Positions 1-10,511 of a stretch of DNA of 64,000 bases are shown one piece after another. The first letter of the stretch is position 1. Every line of letters begins with the position of its first letter. Source of the stretch: Muscardinus avellanarius. Its lineage: Eukaryota > Chordata > Mammalia > Rodentia > Gliridae. Location of the stretch: contig OY726579.1 in NCBI GenBank assembly GCA_963383645.1, forward strand, positions 493,501 to 557,500, in the 5' to 3' direction. A program made the position numbers and the translations under genes. The notes under the pieces are model-generated. The model saw only the letters and a program-made list of their open reading frames with translations. It was not told the DNA's origin and searched no databases.

Positions 1-186
1 CAGTATTGGTGATTGAACCCAGGGGCAGTCTAACCCTGAGCTACACTCCATCCCTATTTTTTATTCTTTATTTTGAAACGGGGTCTCACTGAGTTGCAGA
101 GGGCCTCGCTAAGTACCTGAGGCTGTCTGCGAACCGTGATCCTCCTGTCTCAGCCTCCCGAATGCTGGGATGACAAGCGCGCCCGA
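1..186 (-). mobile_element. B1-dID-like SINE, truncated by window edge
   Basis: Minus-orientation dimeric SINE in IRAK2 intron 1. Right half (ID-like, GGATTGAACCCAGG) at 1-55, A-rich linker, B1-like left half to about 186. Confidence 0.85.
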
Positions 187-355
187 TTGTATTCTACCTG
201 TATTTTAAAAAAATTAAACGCCACCAGTTACACTGACTTAAGCCAAAAACTAAGAATGACACTCATCACCACTTCCTACGACTACCACGGGTAAGGCTCC
301 AGCCCTGGGCGCTTTCTCCAAGGTACTGGCCAGCTTTATCTACGAGGCAACTTTT

Positions 356-437
356 ATCTCCCCTGGAAGCTAAGACAGACCTTCCAATGGCTGAGCCTGA
401 GAAGCGATCTCCCCTGGAAGCTAAGACAGACCTTCCA
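356..437 (+). repeat. 31-bp direct repeat in IRAK2 intron 1
   Basis: A 31-bp segment at 356-386 recurs exactly at 407-437, separated by a 20-bp spacer. It lies about 240-310 bp downstream of the IRAK2 exon 1 donor, next to the CpG island. Confidence 0.85.
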
Positions 438-671
438 TCGCAGCCAATCACGAGCCTCAAACACACTAAGCTGCAAAGTAGAGCGTCTGGGGAGGCCTGC
501 GGCCCGGGTTCGAATCCACCCTCTCTGCCTGCCGTCCCAGGGCGAGGCGCGTTGCGCGGAGGCACTGGGCGGGCAGCAGTGGACATCAAGGGATGACCCC
601 GGGGTCCGCACGCTGCCGAGTTTCCCTGGGAACCGTAACGCGGGGGGGGGGCGGTCATTGGCCCCACTCAC

Positions 672-765
672 CGAACTGCATCCAGTCCCACTCGCTGAGC
701 GTGTCCATGTTGCGGCACAGGTCGTCCAGCACCCAGGCGGGCAGCTGGTAGATGTAACAGGCCAT
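672..765 (-). CDS. IRAK2: IRAK2, first coding exon
   Basis: IRAK2 is a cytoplasmic death-domain pseudokinase that joins MyD88 and IRAK4 in the Myddosome downstream of Toll-like and IL-1 receptors and promotes TRAF6-dependent NF-kB signalling. This exon encodes 31 residues starting MACYIYQLPAWVLDDLC and ending SEWDWMQF, which I recognise as the N-terminus of mammalian IRAK2 leading into the death domain. The start is the ATG at 765-763, the only Met giving the known N-terminus. The exon ends TTCG followed by a GTGAGT donor at 671-666, leaving a phase-1 intron. The rest of the death domain, the pseudokinase domain and the C-terminal region lie beyond the left edge. Position 10 is Ala where human has Ser, an ordinary difference. 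Identity is very secure. Confidence 0.95.
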
Positions 766-842
766 GTCGCGCGGCGGGCGGCGGGCGGGGATCTGAGCCC
801 CGCGCCGTGGACGCCGCGGCTCCAGCCCCGCCACTCAAGGAA

Positions 843-896
843 GTGGGCGTGGCCCGGCGGCAGAGTGGGCGTGGCCTCCGCGGGAGTGGGCGTGGC
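843..896 (+). promoter_or_regulatory. Three tandem GC/CACCC boxes
   Basis: The 11-mer GTGGGCGTGGC occurs three times, at 843-853, 865-875 and 886-896, at 22 and 21 bp spacing. The core GGGCGTGG is a Sp/KLF-class site. The spacing is about two helical turns, so the sites face the same side of the DNA. Confidence 0.7.
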
Positions 897-902
897 CCTC
901 CG

Positions 903-918
903 CAGCGCCCCCTGGCGG
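903..918 (-). promoter_or_regulatory. Strong CTCF-like motif
   Basis: On the minus strand the sequence reads CCGCCAGGGGGCGCTG, which follows the CTCF core consensus (CC..CAGGGGGCGC). It lies about 140 bp upstream of the IRAK2 start codon. Occupancy is not shown by sequence. Confidence 0.65.
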
Positions 919-1084
919 CCGGCGGCGCCCAGGGCCCAGCCGGGAATTGGGCCCCTTCAACTGGCTCAACAAATACTCTGTACCATCGGGCGGTACACGT
1001 GCCTGTAATCCTCGCTGTAGAGGCTGCTGGTAACTGGCCACCCCCTAAGAAACAACGAAAAAAAAAAAAAAAAAAAAAAAAAAA

Positions 1085-1544
1085 GCTGGGCGTGCTGGGC
1101 CTTGCTTGTAATCCCAGTATTTGGGAGGATGGTTTGCAAGGTCCTCTGAAATTTAGAGAGATCCAGTTTTGAAATTAGGAATAAAATTGGACTAGGGGTG
1201 TAGCTCCGAGGTAGAATGGTCAGTGGTAAGAGTGACCTTGAGTTCAATCCCCAGGCCAAAGTAAAAGAAAAAAAGAAAAGAAAAAGAAACAAAAAGCCCT
1301 AAGTAGATTAACATCAATAAGGAAGGTGATAAATTAAGTAGAGAGTCCGGGCGTGGTGGCGCAGGCTTGTAATACTAACATTTGGGAGGCTGAGACAGGA
1401 GGATCGCGGTTCAAGGACAGCATCAGCTACTTAGTGAGGCCCTTTGCAACTCGGTGAGACCCTGTTTCAAAATAAAGAATAAAAAAAATAGGGTCGGCAG
1501 TGTAGCTCGGAGGTAGAAAGCCCCTGGGTTCCATCTCCAATACC

Positions 1545-1575
<31 letters not shown>

Positions 1576-2417
1576 AAGTAGAGGGTGATTTAAAAACAAG
1601 ATGGACGGCCAGGCGTGGTGGCATAGGCTCATAATTCCAGGACTTAGGAGGCTGAGACTGAAACAGGAAGATTGCAGGTTTGAGGCTAGCCTCCGCAATT
1701 TAAAATAAAAAATAATGTAAGAGACAGCTGTTCTGATCAGATGGTTTGGAGAAATTTGTGGAATATTCACATTGGAAGATGCCTTGTTAATGAATGTTTT
1801 CGACTTAAATCTAACCAAAAATTGCAATGTTATTCTTTGTACATTTTCATTATGTAGCGTTAACAAGTTACCAAGAAAATATTTAAGCTATTAAAAAATA
1901 ATGTAGAGCTGGGCGTGGTGGCGCACGCTTGTCATCCCCGCGCCTGGGAGGCTGAGACAGGAGGATCGCGCAGGTTCCAAGCCAGCCTCAGCTACTTAGT
2001 GAGGCGTTCAGCAACTTAGTGAGACCCTGTTTCCAAATAAAGTATAAAATAGTTCGGGGGCGTAGCCTGGAGGTAGAGGCTCCTGGGTTCCATACCCAGG
2101 ATCACAAAATAATAATAATAATAAAGCCGGGCGTGGTGGCGCACGCTTGTAATCCCAGCATTCGGGAGGCTGAGACTGGAGGATTGTGGTTCGCAGACAG
2201 CCTCAACTACTTAGTGAGGCCCCTCCGCAACTCAGTGAGACCCTGTTTCAAAATAAAGAATAAAAAATAGGGCAGGGGGTGTAGCTCGGAGGCCGAATGC
2301 CCCTGGGTTCCATCCCCAGATCTGCAAAAATAATAATAATAATTAATAATAATAATAATAATAATGTAAATGGAATGCCCCTAGGTTCAAGCCCTAGTAC
2401 CACACACATAGAAAATA
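1085..2417 (+). mobile_element. Array of plus-strand dimeric SINEs
   Basis: Head-to-tail copies at about 1085-1270, 1348-1575, 1608-1718 (left half only), 1909-2123 and 2126-2366, followed by an ID fragment at 2370-2410. Tails are A-runs or (AAT)n. 1719-1908 is unique intergenic DNA. Confidence 0.8.
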
Positions 2418-2433
2418 GATGGCTAATTGCATT

Positions 2434-2857
2434 ATTTTTTTTTTTTTTTTTTTTTGCAGAAGAGTACTGAGGATCAAACCCAGAGGCATTCTACCTCCAA
2501 GCTATACCTACAGCCCAATTTTTTATTTCTCATTTGGAAACAGGGTCTCACTAGGTTGCTGAGAGCCTAAGTTGCCGAGGCTGGCTTTGATCCTGCAATC
2601 CTCCTCTCTCGACCTCCCAAGTACTGAAATTGCAAACACGCCCAGCTTGCACGGCTATCTTAGAAGATGAAAAATATTATGGAAGCCAGGTGATTCTGCC
2701 CACCATCTGTATCCCCGATATTTGGGAGGCAAAGATGGGAGGATGGCAGGTTCGAGGCTAACCTTGGCAACTTAGCCAGACTGTCTCAAAAAAAAAAGGG
2801 CGGCTGGTATAGCTCGGTGGTGGAATGCCCCTGGGTTCAATCCCTAGGAACACAAAG
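2434..2857. mobile_element. Two SINEs in opposite orientation
   Basis: A minus copy at about 2434-2646 (starting in a T-run) and a plus copy at about 2683-2857, both of the dimeric family. Confidence 0.8.
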
Positions 2858-2959
2858 AGAAAATATTGGGAGGAAAGGAGAGTCTGATATAGGAATTGTG
2901 GCACAAACTGAATTATTAAACAGGGTAGGAGGAATATAACTTGCTCAAACAATTGCTAG

Positions 2960-3182
2960 GATATACTGAGCACTTACTATACACAGACCGCCCTGATTAG
3001 ATACTCCTTATACCGTCCCTGAGGTAGGTACGGTGATGAGCCCATTCTACAGACGAGGACACCGTGGCACAGAGGTCAAATGGTGTGCTGAGATCATCCA
3101 GGAAAACTGGCGGAGCAGGGACTTGAACTCAAGCCGCTTATCCTCGGCTCTTCCTCACCAATAGCTACACACTGCCTGTTAT
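2960..3182 (-). mobile_element. MIR element
   Basis: Reverse-strand MIR: GAGCACTTACTAT, then CCATTCTACAGACGAGGACA, GGCACAGAGGTCAAATG and GACTTGAACTCAAG follow the MIR consensus order. An ancient mammalian SINE. Confidence 0.75.
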
Positions 3183-3267
3183 CCTAACTACTGGTCTCTG
3201 AGTCTGTGGTGTGCCTGCATGAATTATCTTATGGAATTCTCATAATTATACTTGTTTCTTTGCTTTT

Positions 3268-4570
3268 TATTTGCGGTACTGGGGATGAAATCTAGGGACA
3301 CTCTACCTCCATGGTACACACACACCCCAGCCCTAAATTTTATTTTATTTATTTTATTTTTCGGGTCTGGGGATGGAACCCAGGAGCATTTGACCCCCGA
3401 GCTACACCCCCTGCCCTATTTTTTATTCTTTATTTTGAAACCGGGTCTCACTGAGTTGCAGAGGGCCTCGCTAAGTAGCCGAGGCTGTCCGCGAACCGTG
3501 ATCCTCCTGTCTCAGCCTCCTGAATGCTGGGATTACCAGCGTGCGCCACCACGCCAGGCTTTGTTTGTTTGCTTTTTAAGACATGGTCACACTATATCGC
3601 CCAGGCTGGCCTTGCACTCCTGTACTTAAGGAATCCTCCTGCCTCAGACTCTCAAGTAGTCAGGAGTGTGTGTGTATGTGTGTGTGCGTGGGGGAGTGTG
3701 GGTGTGGGTGTGTGTGCACGCGCGCATTACTGGGGATTGAAGGATTGAAACCAGGGGCATTCTACCTCTAAGTTACACCCCCAACTCTATTTTTTATTTT
3801 TATTTTGAAACAGAGTCTTGCTAGGTTGATGAGTCTCACTAATTGGTGAGGCTGTCCTCAAACCTGGGAATCCTCCTGTCTCAGCCTCCCAAGTACTGGG
3901 ATTACAGGCATGTGCCACCATGCTCGGCTGTTTTATTTTTATTTTATTTTTGTGATATTGGGGATTGAACCCAGAGATGTTCTACCTTCAGGTTACACTC
4001 TCAGCCCTATTTTACTTTTGTTTTTCTTTTTGTGGTACTGGGGGTGGAACTCAGGGGCTTTTCTACCTCTGGGCTACACTCCCAGATCTATTTTATACTT
4101 TATTTGGAAACAGGGTCTTAATAAGTTGCTGAGAGCCTCACTAAGTAGCTGAGGCTGGCTTTGAACCTGTGCGATCCTCCTGTCTCAGCCTCCCAAGCAC
4201 TGGGATTACAAGCGTGCGCCACCACGCCTGGCTCCTATTTTACCTTTATTTGGAAGCAGGGTCTAAGTTGCTGAGGCTGGCTTCAAACCTGCAATCCTCC
4301 TGTCTCAGCCTCCCAAGTACTGGGATTATAGGTGTCTGCCACCACACCCGGTTTTTATTTTATTTTGAAACAGGGTCTCAGTAAGTTGCTGAGGCTGGCT
4401 TCGAACCTGTGATCCTCCTGTTTCAGCCTCTCAAATACTAGGATTACAGGTGTGCATCACCACACCCAGCTTATTTTGAAACAGGGGCTCACTAAGCCGC
4501 TGAGGCTGGCTTTGAACCTGTGGTCCTTCTGCCTCAGCCTCCCGAGTAACTGGGATTACAGGTGTGCACC
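3268..4570 (-). mobile_element. Dense array of minus-strand SINEs and half-elements
   Basis: Copies at about 3268-3345 (ID half), 3350-3560, 3575-3665 (older B1-like), 3728-3935, 3936-4018 (ID half), 4025-4233, then three successive left halves 4234-4340, 4351-4470 and 4473-4570. A (TG)n stretch lies at 3666-3722. Confidence 0.8.
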
Positions 4571-4711
4571 TGCCGTATTATCCACATTTTATGGAGAATT
4601 TGTTCTGAGTTTAGGCGACATCAATGATTACAACTTGCAGCTGTAAACATCAGTTAGGAAGCATGGCTGCTAAAGAAGGAAACCGAAATCAAACTCAGAA
4701 GTCCTGGGGCC

Positions 4712-4910
4712 ACCGGGCGTGGTGGCGCAAGCTTGTCATCCCAGCATTCTGGAGGCTGAGACAGGAGGATCGCAGTTCATGGACAGTCTCAGCTACTTAG
4801 TGAGACCCTGTTTCAAAAATAAAGAATAATAAATAGGTCTGGGCATGTAGCCTGGAGGTAGACTGTCCCTGGGTGGTTCAGTCCCCAGGACCTAGAAAAA
4901 AAAAAAAAAG
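4712..4910 (+). mobile_element. Dimeric SINE
   Basis: CCGGGCGTGGTGGCGCAAGC left half, linker, ID-like right half and A13 tail. Confidence 0.85.
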
Positions 4911-5470
4911 GAAGTCTGGGGCCAAGTGCAGGTTCTGTTGCCCTCAGGCTTCGTGACCCTGAACAAGTCATTGTGACAGTCAAGTTACCCCCAGGAAAAG
5001 CAGGACTCCTTTGGACCGAGGAATGAATACCTTTTGGGGAAAGAGGACTAGCTAGGTCTCAGTCTAGGGTTAACAGCTACACCAGAAAATGAGTTGAAAA
5101 GCAGACTAGGCTTCAAGGCTATAGGAGTACAGAACCTGTGATCCTTCAGAACAGCCCGGAGGAAGAAAGGCTGGGAGCGCCAGCTCAGCCTCTGAGACCA
5201 GGTAAGCCGGTTCAGGCCAGACAAAGCAGGATCTGCACTGAGGAAAAGAAGAGCATCAGAGAACTTCCCAGAGGATCTGGGCAACCCAGGAGGTTAAAGG
5301 GCAAGCGCGTTCATAGAATAGAGGGAAAGCACGCGCATCCCTAGGGGCACTTAAGATGGAAGTGAGACACGGAGACACAGGACAGGATGACTGGCACAGA
5401 GCAGCTGCAGTCTCGCTTCCACCTGTGAAGACGTCAAGAGCCTCAACAGCTGCCCTAAGAGCTAGGCACC
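4911..5470. other. Unique intergenic DNA
   Basis: Non-repetitive; 4915-5000 has a weak MIR-like string (CTGAACAAGTCATT). Short open frames here have no recognisable protein. I see no gene. Confidence 0.5.
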
Positions 5471-5473
5471 TCG

Positions 5474-5990
5474 AGCCGCGCGTGGTGGAGCACGCCTGGA
5501 GTCCCAGTACTTGGGAGGCTGAGACAGGAGGATCGCAGCTTCTTGGCCAGCCTCAGCAATGTAGCGAGACTCTCACTTAGTGAGACCCTGTTTCTTTTTT
5601 CTTTTCTTTCTTTTTTTTTTTTTTGGCGGGTCTGGGGATGGAACCCAGGGGCATTCTACCTCCAAGCCACACCCTCTGCCCTATTTTTTTTTTTTTTTTT
5701 TGGTGGTACTGGGGGTGGAACCCAGAGGCTTTCTACCTCCGGGCTATACTCCCAGCCCTATTTTGTATTTTATTTGGAAACAGGGCCTCACTAAATTGCT
5801 GAGAGCCTCACTAAGTAGCTGAGGCTGGCTTCGAACCTGCACGATCCTCCTGTCTCAGCCTCCCAAGCGCGGGGATTACGAGCGTGCGCCACCACGCCCG
5901 GCTAGACCCTGTTTCTAAACAAAAAATTAAAAGTGCTAGAGGTGTAGCTTGGAGGTAGACTGCTCCTGGGTTCAATCCTCAATACCCCCC
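5474..5990 (+). mobile_element. SINE split by a nested SINE insertion
   Basis: A plus-strand copy starts at 5474 and resumes at 5904-5990. Between them lie minus-strand SINE sequences (ID half about 5620-5680, full copy about 5681-5903). AGACCCTGTTTCT occurs on both sides (5583-5595 and 5904-5916) and marks the target-site duplication. Confidence 0.85.
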
Positions 5991-6011
5991 CCCAAAAAAA
6001 AAAAACTTTTT

Positions 6012-6080
6012 TAAGGACTGGAGATATAGCTTGCTGGTAGAATGCCCCTTGAGTTCAATCCCAAGTATCACAAAACAACA
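6012..6080 (+). mobile_element. Solitary ID-like half
   Basis: GGACTGGAGATATAGCTTGC to GTTCAATCCCAAGTATCAC, an isolated right-half copy. Confidence 0.7.
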
Positions 6081-6400
6081 AAAACCCACCTCAGCCCTAG
6101 CTTGGCCTTGCTGGTTCTCGTCCTTGAGCCAATTCTTGGGTTTTCCCTTTGCAGATTGGGCATCCTGCCCCCACCCTCTTGGAAGGATTGCTGTAAAGCT
6201 TAAAGGGGACCCCGAATGCTCAGCGTGAAGGTAAAGGGCCGCCAGTCTGGGGTCCCTTATGGAAGTGGGGGGTCACGGCTCAGGGTCCAGAGACTGCTCT
6301 CCAAGGGAGGCCTGGGTTTTCCGGTGTTTGCAGGTGGGCTCCGAGGCAGAAGACTAGTGATGTCCTCACGGAGGCTACGCAGGAAAGCACCTACATCAAA

Positions 6401-6470
6401 GAATCAAAGCCCTCTCTCTCCCTTCTCCTTTCTCTGAATCAAAGCCCTCTCTCTCCCTTCTCCTTTCTCT
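6401..6470 (+). repeat. Perfect 35-bp tandem duplication
   Basis: A 35-bp pyrimidine-rich unit beginning GAATCAAAGCCCTC is present twice back to back (6401-6435 and 6436-6470) without a mismatch. The surrounding 6080-6735 is unique intergenic DNA. Confidence 0.9.
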
Positions 6471-6736
6471 CTCTGCAGGCTCCAGTTTCCTGATCCCTCC
6501 TTCACTCTCTCTGGAGCACTGGGGGCTGACCTCAGGGTGCTCGGCCCGAGACGCACCCTAGCCTGCCCCGGCTTACCCCATCCTCGCTCGTGGGCGTTTG
6601 ACTTCGTTCTCTGCCCCCTTGTGGCTGTTAAAATGCTACTGCAGTAAAACCCACAGCTGTACACGCAGGTGTGAACATCTGCAGAAAGCACAGGTGACAT
6701 TGTTGAGGCCAGATCTGGGCTTTTAAAATCTTGCTA

Positions 6737-6915
6737 GCGTCGGGCGTGGTGGCGCAGGCTTGTCATCCCCGCGCTTGGGAGGCGGAGACAGGAGGGTCGC
6801 GCTGGCTGAAGAGACCCTGTTTCCAAATTTAAAAAAATATAAAATAGGTCTGAGAGTGTAGCCCGGAGGTAGAAGGGCTTCCAGGAACCCCAGTACCACC
6901 AAAAATAAATAAATC
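6737..6915 (+). mobile_element. Dimeric SINE, short-linker subfamily
   Basis: Left half with CCCCGCGCTTGGGAGGCGGA, right half with GGGCTTCCAGGAACCCCAGT. Confidence 0.85.
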
Positions 6916-6966
6916 TTGCTAGTTCTGAATTGATTGCCAAAGGGGTCAAGGCAACTTATCTCCACT

Positions 6967-6983
6967 TTTTATTATTATTATTA

Positions 6984-7024
<41 letters not shown>
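6967..7024 (+). repeat. (ATT)n microsatellite
   Basis: Long run of ATT triplets with one interruption. Confidence 0.9.
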
Positions 7025-7026
<2 letters not shown>

Positions 7027-7129
7027 TTGTTTTCTTTCTTTTCCTTGTGGTGGGAACCCAGGGGAAGTCTTACTGTACTGGTATTGGGAAAAGAGTTTAA
7101 AAAGTATTAATGTATCAATCCTGGGAAAG

Positions 7130-7670
7130 ATGTCCAACCTTGAAACATATCGTCTTTACTAAGAAAGCCAGGGTTAGCTAACATGTCCTTGCATTCCTAA
7201 GAACAATTTAACACATTGTGGGGGAAAAGACGAAATGTAAAAGCCTGTGTTTGAAGACAGAGATGCCTCCCCCCTCCGGCCATAAATCTGGGTCTGTGTT
7301 TGAAGATAGAGATGTTTCCCCCTTTCAGGCCATAAACCCAGCTGGAGAGATAACAGAAGCAGAGCCGGGCTGGCGATAAGGTGTAACATGATCTCCAAAA
7401 ATCAAAGGGACCTGCTGGACTTAGACAGGATAAAAATTCAGGAAACTGGAATTTGTTGGCATTTTCGTTCGAATTGCCCCCCTGTGTCTGCTCCAGCACA
7501 GGGCTTTAACTATCTCTATATTTCTATCTTTTTAATAAACTTCTTTAAATCTGCAGCAGCTGTCCAAGCGATGAATACTTATTCTTAGCTTAGGACAAGA
7601 ATCCACGGTTTTTCTGTTTGTCTCTGTGTGTCTGGTGGTGGGGGGGATTATTTCACACCACACACTTTCC
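7130..7670 (+). mobile_element. Probable solo LTR of an endogenous retrovirus
   Basis: A unique-in-window block with LTR architecture: two 49-bp-offset imperfect repeats (from 7245 and 7294, each CTGTGTTTGAAGA... to GGCCATAAA) like U3 enhancer repeats, AATAAA at 7534-7539, and a T/GT-rich stretch after it. No retroviral coding sequence is next to it. Boundaries and family are uncertain. Confidence 0.5.
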
Positions 7671-7717
7671 CCCCCCAACCTATCCCCTGCAACATTACCA
7701 CAGGCTGCATCCCAGCC

Positions 7718-8285
7718 TTTTTTTTTTTGGCCGTACTGAGGACGGAGCCCAGGGGCATTCTCCCTCTGAGCTACACCCCCAGCCCTATTTTTAGTACTTT
7801 TCTATTTTGAAACAGGGTTTCACTGAGTTGTGAAGGGCCTCACTAAGTATCTGAGGCTGTCGGTCTCTGCCTCCGGAATGCTGGGATGCGTTCATAGGAC
7901 AGCCTCACCTTGACCTTGACCTTGGACCCTCTCTTCTCAGCCTCTAGAGTAGCTGGGACATAGACGTGCACCATTGCCCTTAGTCTTTTCTTCTTTTTCG
8001 TTCTGGGGATTGAACCTAGGGACATTCTACGCCTAATCTACATTCCCAGCTCTTTTCTTTTTCTTTCTTTTTCTTTCTTTCCTTTCTTTCTTTTTTTAAT
8101 TTTTTTATTTTTTTTGTGTGTGGCACTGGGGATGGAACCCAGGGACGTTCTACCTCCAAACTACACTTCCACCCCTATTTTTTATGCTTTATCTAAGTAG
8201 CTGAGGCTGCCCGCAAACCACGATCCTCCTGTTTCAGCCTCCCAAGTACTGAGATTACAAGCGTGTACCACCATGCCCAGCTTTT

Positions 8286-8328
<43 letters not shown>

Positions 8329-8690
8329 CTTTTTCTTCTTTTTTTTTTTTGTGGTACTGGGGTTCCTGGAAGCGCCTCTATCTCCGGGCTACACTCCCAG
8401 ACCTATTTTATATTTTTATTTGGAAACAGGGTCTCTTAAGCCACCGGGGCGGCTGGCTTCGAACCAGCGGGATCCTCCTGTCTCCGCCTCCCAAGTGCAA
8501 GCGTGCGCCACCATGCCCGGCCGGCTTTTTCATTTTTGAAACACTCTAAGTTGCCGAGGCTGGCCTCAAACCTGAAATTATTACAGGTATGTGCCACCAC
8601 CCCAGACTCCTAGCCTATTTTAGTTTTTACTTTTGCAGTGCAGGGCCTTGTGTACGCCAGGCATGTGCTCTACGATTGAACCATATCGTA
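7718..8690 (-). mobile_element. Array of minus-strand SINEs
   Basis: Copies at about 7718-7875, a tail fragment 7905-7985, an ID half 7986-8060, then 8105-8282 and 8347-8522, a left-half scrap 8523-8610, and a different, longer ID element 8632-8690. (TTTC)n runs lie at 8050-8095 and 8284-8345. Confidence 0.75.
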
Positions 8691-8851
8691 GCCGCTACAC
8701 TATCCTTCCTAGTGGCCATGTGGCAATACTATATCTGAACAATCTCATAGCATGTATATTTATTTCCAGTTACTGGATCTGATTCTCGAAGGATCTGCTT
8801 TCTGTATTTATGAAAGGAGAAGTCCTTATGTTCATTAAAGAAAACCATAAA

Positions 8852-8985
8852 GCAGCCAGGCTCAGTGGCACGTGCCTAGAAGCCTAGTACTTAGGAGGCT
8901 GAGGTAGGAGGACCACAGGGTTGAGGCCGACATGTGATAACTCAGACTCTGTTAGAAAAAACAAAACACACACACGCACACAAAA
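8852..8985 (+). mobile_element. Degraded SINE left half
   Basis: CAGCCAGGCTCAGTGGCACG to ACTCAGACTCTGTTAG with a CA-rich tail. 8986-9547 is unique intergenic DNA with no recognised gene. Confidence 0.6.
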
Positions 8986-9547
8986 GAAAGCAAGCCATAG
9001 AGCAGGATTTGGAAAACTGCCCGTCAGAGGGAGGCAGGAGGCCGCCGCCAGACTCTTGCCTTGCTGGAGCTGCCCCAGGGCTGCCACCCTTGCCTTTAGC
9101 CTCTAGCTCTCTACTGGAAGCTTCTGAGCCCGGCGGACTACAGCCAGAGTCCTCAAAAGTCCTGGGTTGGCCCTGGTTATGACAGCTCTCCTACAAGTGA
9201 GGAACTGTCACCTCCCATCACTCCCCACCACACACACGCTGGGCTAGCCTTCGCCCAATTACCTCATCCTCGGCGCACCACAAAAGGACGCAGGTTCTTC
9301 GGGGCCTCTTAGCAGTCTCAGCCTGTTACCAGTAACATCTGTGGGCCAGCCCCAAGGCCTAGGCCTGTCGTAACTTCCCACTGGAAACGAAACAGCTTGA
9401 CAGAGAGTAACCTGGGCTCCGCCTCTGCTGGCTGACCTCGTGCTCCCCCGTGGTTTCCTGATCCCAACCCAGAAGAGTTTTGTGGGATTCTTTCCCTTTT
9501 CTTCCCTCTTACACATGCAGTCCTGTTGCCGATGCCTTCTTTCTCTT

Positions 9548-9715
9548 TTCTTTCTGCTGTGCTGGGGACTGAACCCAGGGCCAGGGCCTCTTACATGCCA
9601 GGAAACCCTGGCTTTACTTTGCTGATACCAATTATTACCTGGAATTATACAGACCCCCATCAGGGCGTCCCATGCTGGGTTAGCACTCTACCACTGAGCT
9701 CTCTACACCGCCCCA
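9548..9715 (-). mobile_element. Interrupted ID element
   Basis: Reverse ID sequence GTGCTGGGGACTGAACCCAG at 9557-9576 continues only at about 9676 (GGGTTAGCACTCTACCACTG). About 65 bp of unrelated sequence lies between. Confidence 0.55.
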
Positions 9716-9959
9716 CATCCATTTCCTATCTTTTTAGCAAGTTGATTATTAGCCCAGCGTACTCTCCTTTAATTCCCAATGTCACTACTGGTGAAAATAT
9801 TAACCACTTACCTTTTATGGTTCTGGATTTATGAGGAAAAAAAAAAAGCAAACTTTGTTCCCAATGTGAACATTTTCCTTCAAATTTTTGTACAGTGGTT
9901 AAATTTTTTTGTAACATTTCATTTTTGTAAGACAAAGCTAGAAGAAACAAGGTTGAACT

Positions 9960-10395
9960 TTTTTTTTTTTTGGTGGTACTGGGGGTGGATCCCAGGGGCT
10001 TTCTACCTCTGGGCTATCCTCCCAGACCTATTTTTATATTTTATTTGGAAATAGCGTCTAAGTTGCTGAAAGCCTAAGTAGCCGAGGCTGACTTTGAACC
10101 TGCGAGATCCTTCTGTTTCAGCCTCCCAAGTGCGGGATCACAAGCGTGCGCTACCGTGCCCAGCTTGAATAAGTTTTTTAAAATAAAAGTTTGAAGCCGG
10201 GCGCGGTGGCGCATGCTTATAATCCCCACGCTTGGGAGGCTGGGACAGGAGGATCGCACGGGTTTAAAGCCAGCCTCAGCTACTTAGTGAGGCTCTCAGC
10301 AACTTAGACCCTGTTTCCAAATAAAATATAAATTAGGTCTGGGAGTATAGCCCGGAGGTAGAAAGCCTCTGGGTTCCACCCCCAGTACCACCAAA
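9960..10395. mobile_element. Inverted pair of dimeric SINEs
   Basis: Minus copy about 9960-10165 and plus copy about 10196-10395, 30 bp apart. Confidence 0.8.
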
Positions 10396-10511
10396 ATAAA
10401 TAAATAATAAAATAAAAGTTTGAAAAAAGCAACTCTGAATGAGGGTAGCTCCTTGTGTTTGTTACCCACTCTACATCCTAGGCCATTAAGCAGACATATC
10501 AAAACTTTTCC

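Larger units (their letters stand above)
766..930 (-). promoter_or_regulatory. IRAK2: IRAK2 5' UTR and CpG-rich promoter
   Basis: The sequence just upstream of the IRAK2 ATG is very GC- and CpG-rich and has no TATA box, as expected for a housekeeping or inducible CpG-island promoter. It contains three tandem GC boxes (843-896) and a CTCF-like motif (903-918). The transcription start cannot be fixed from sequence alone. CpG density falls after about 940, where an A-run and the first SINE begin. Confidence 0.7.

Noticed and set aside
500..530. tRNA-like GGGTTCGAATCCACC near IRAK2
   Set aside because: The B-box string is present but the flanks do not form a T stem and no anticodon or acceptor arm can be folded. 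It is not a tRNA gene.
8920..9660. Overlapping open frames in unique DNA
   Set aside because: Frames on both strands are short and lack known motifs or splice context; no gene could be supported.
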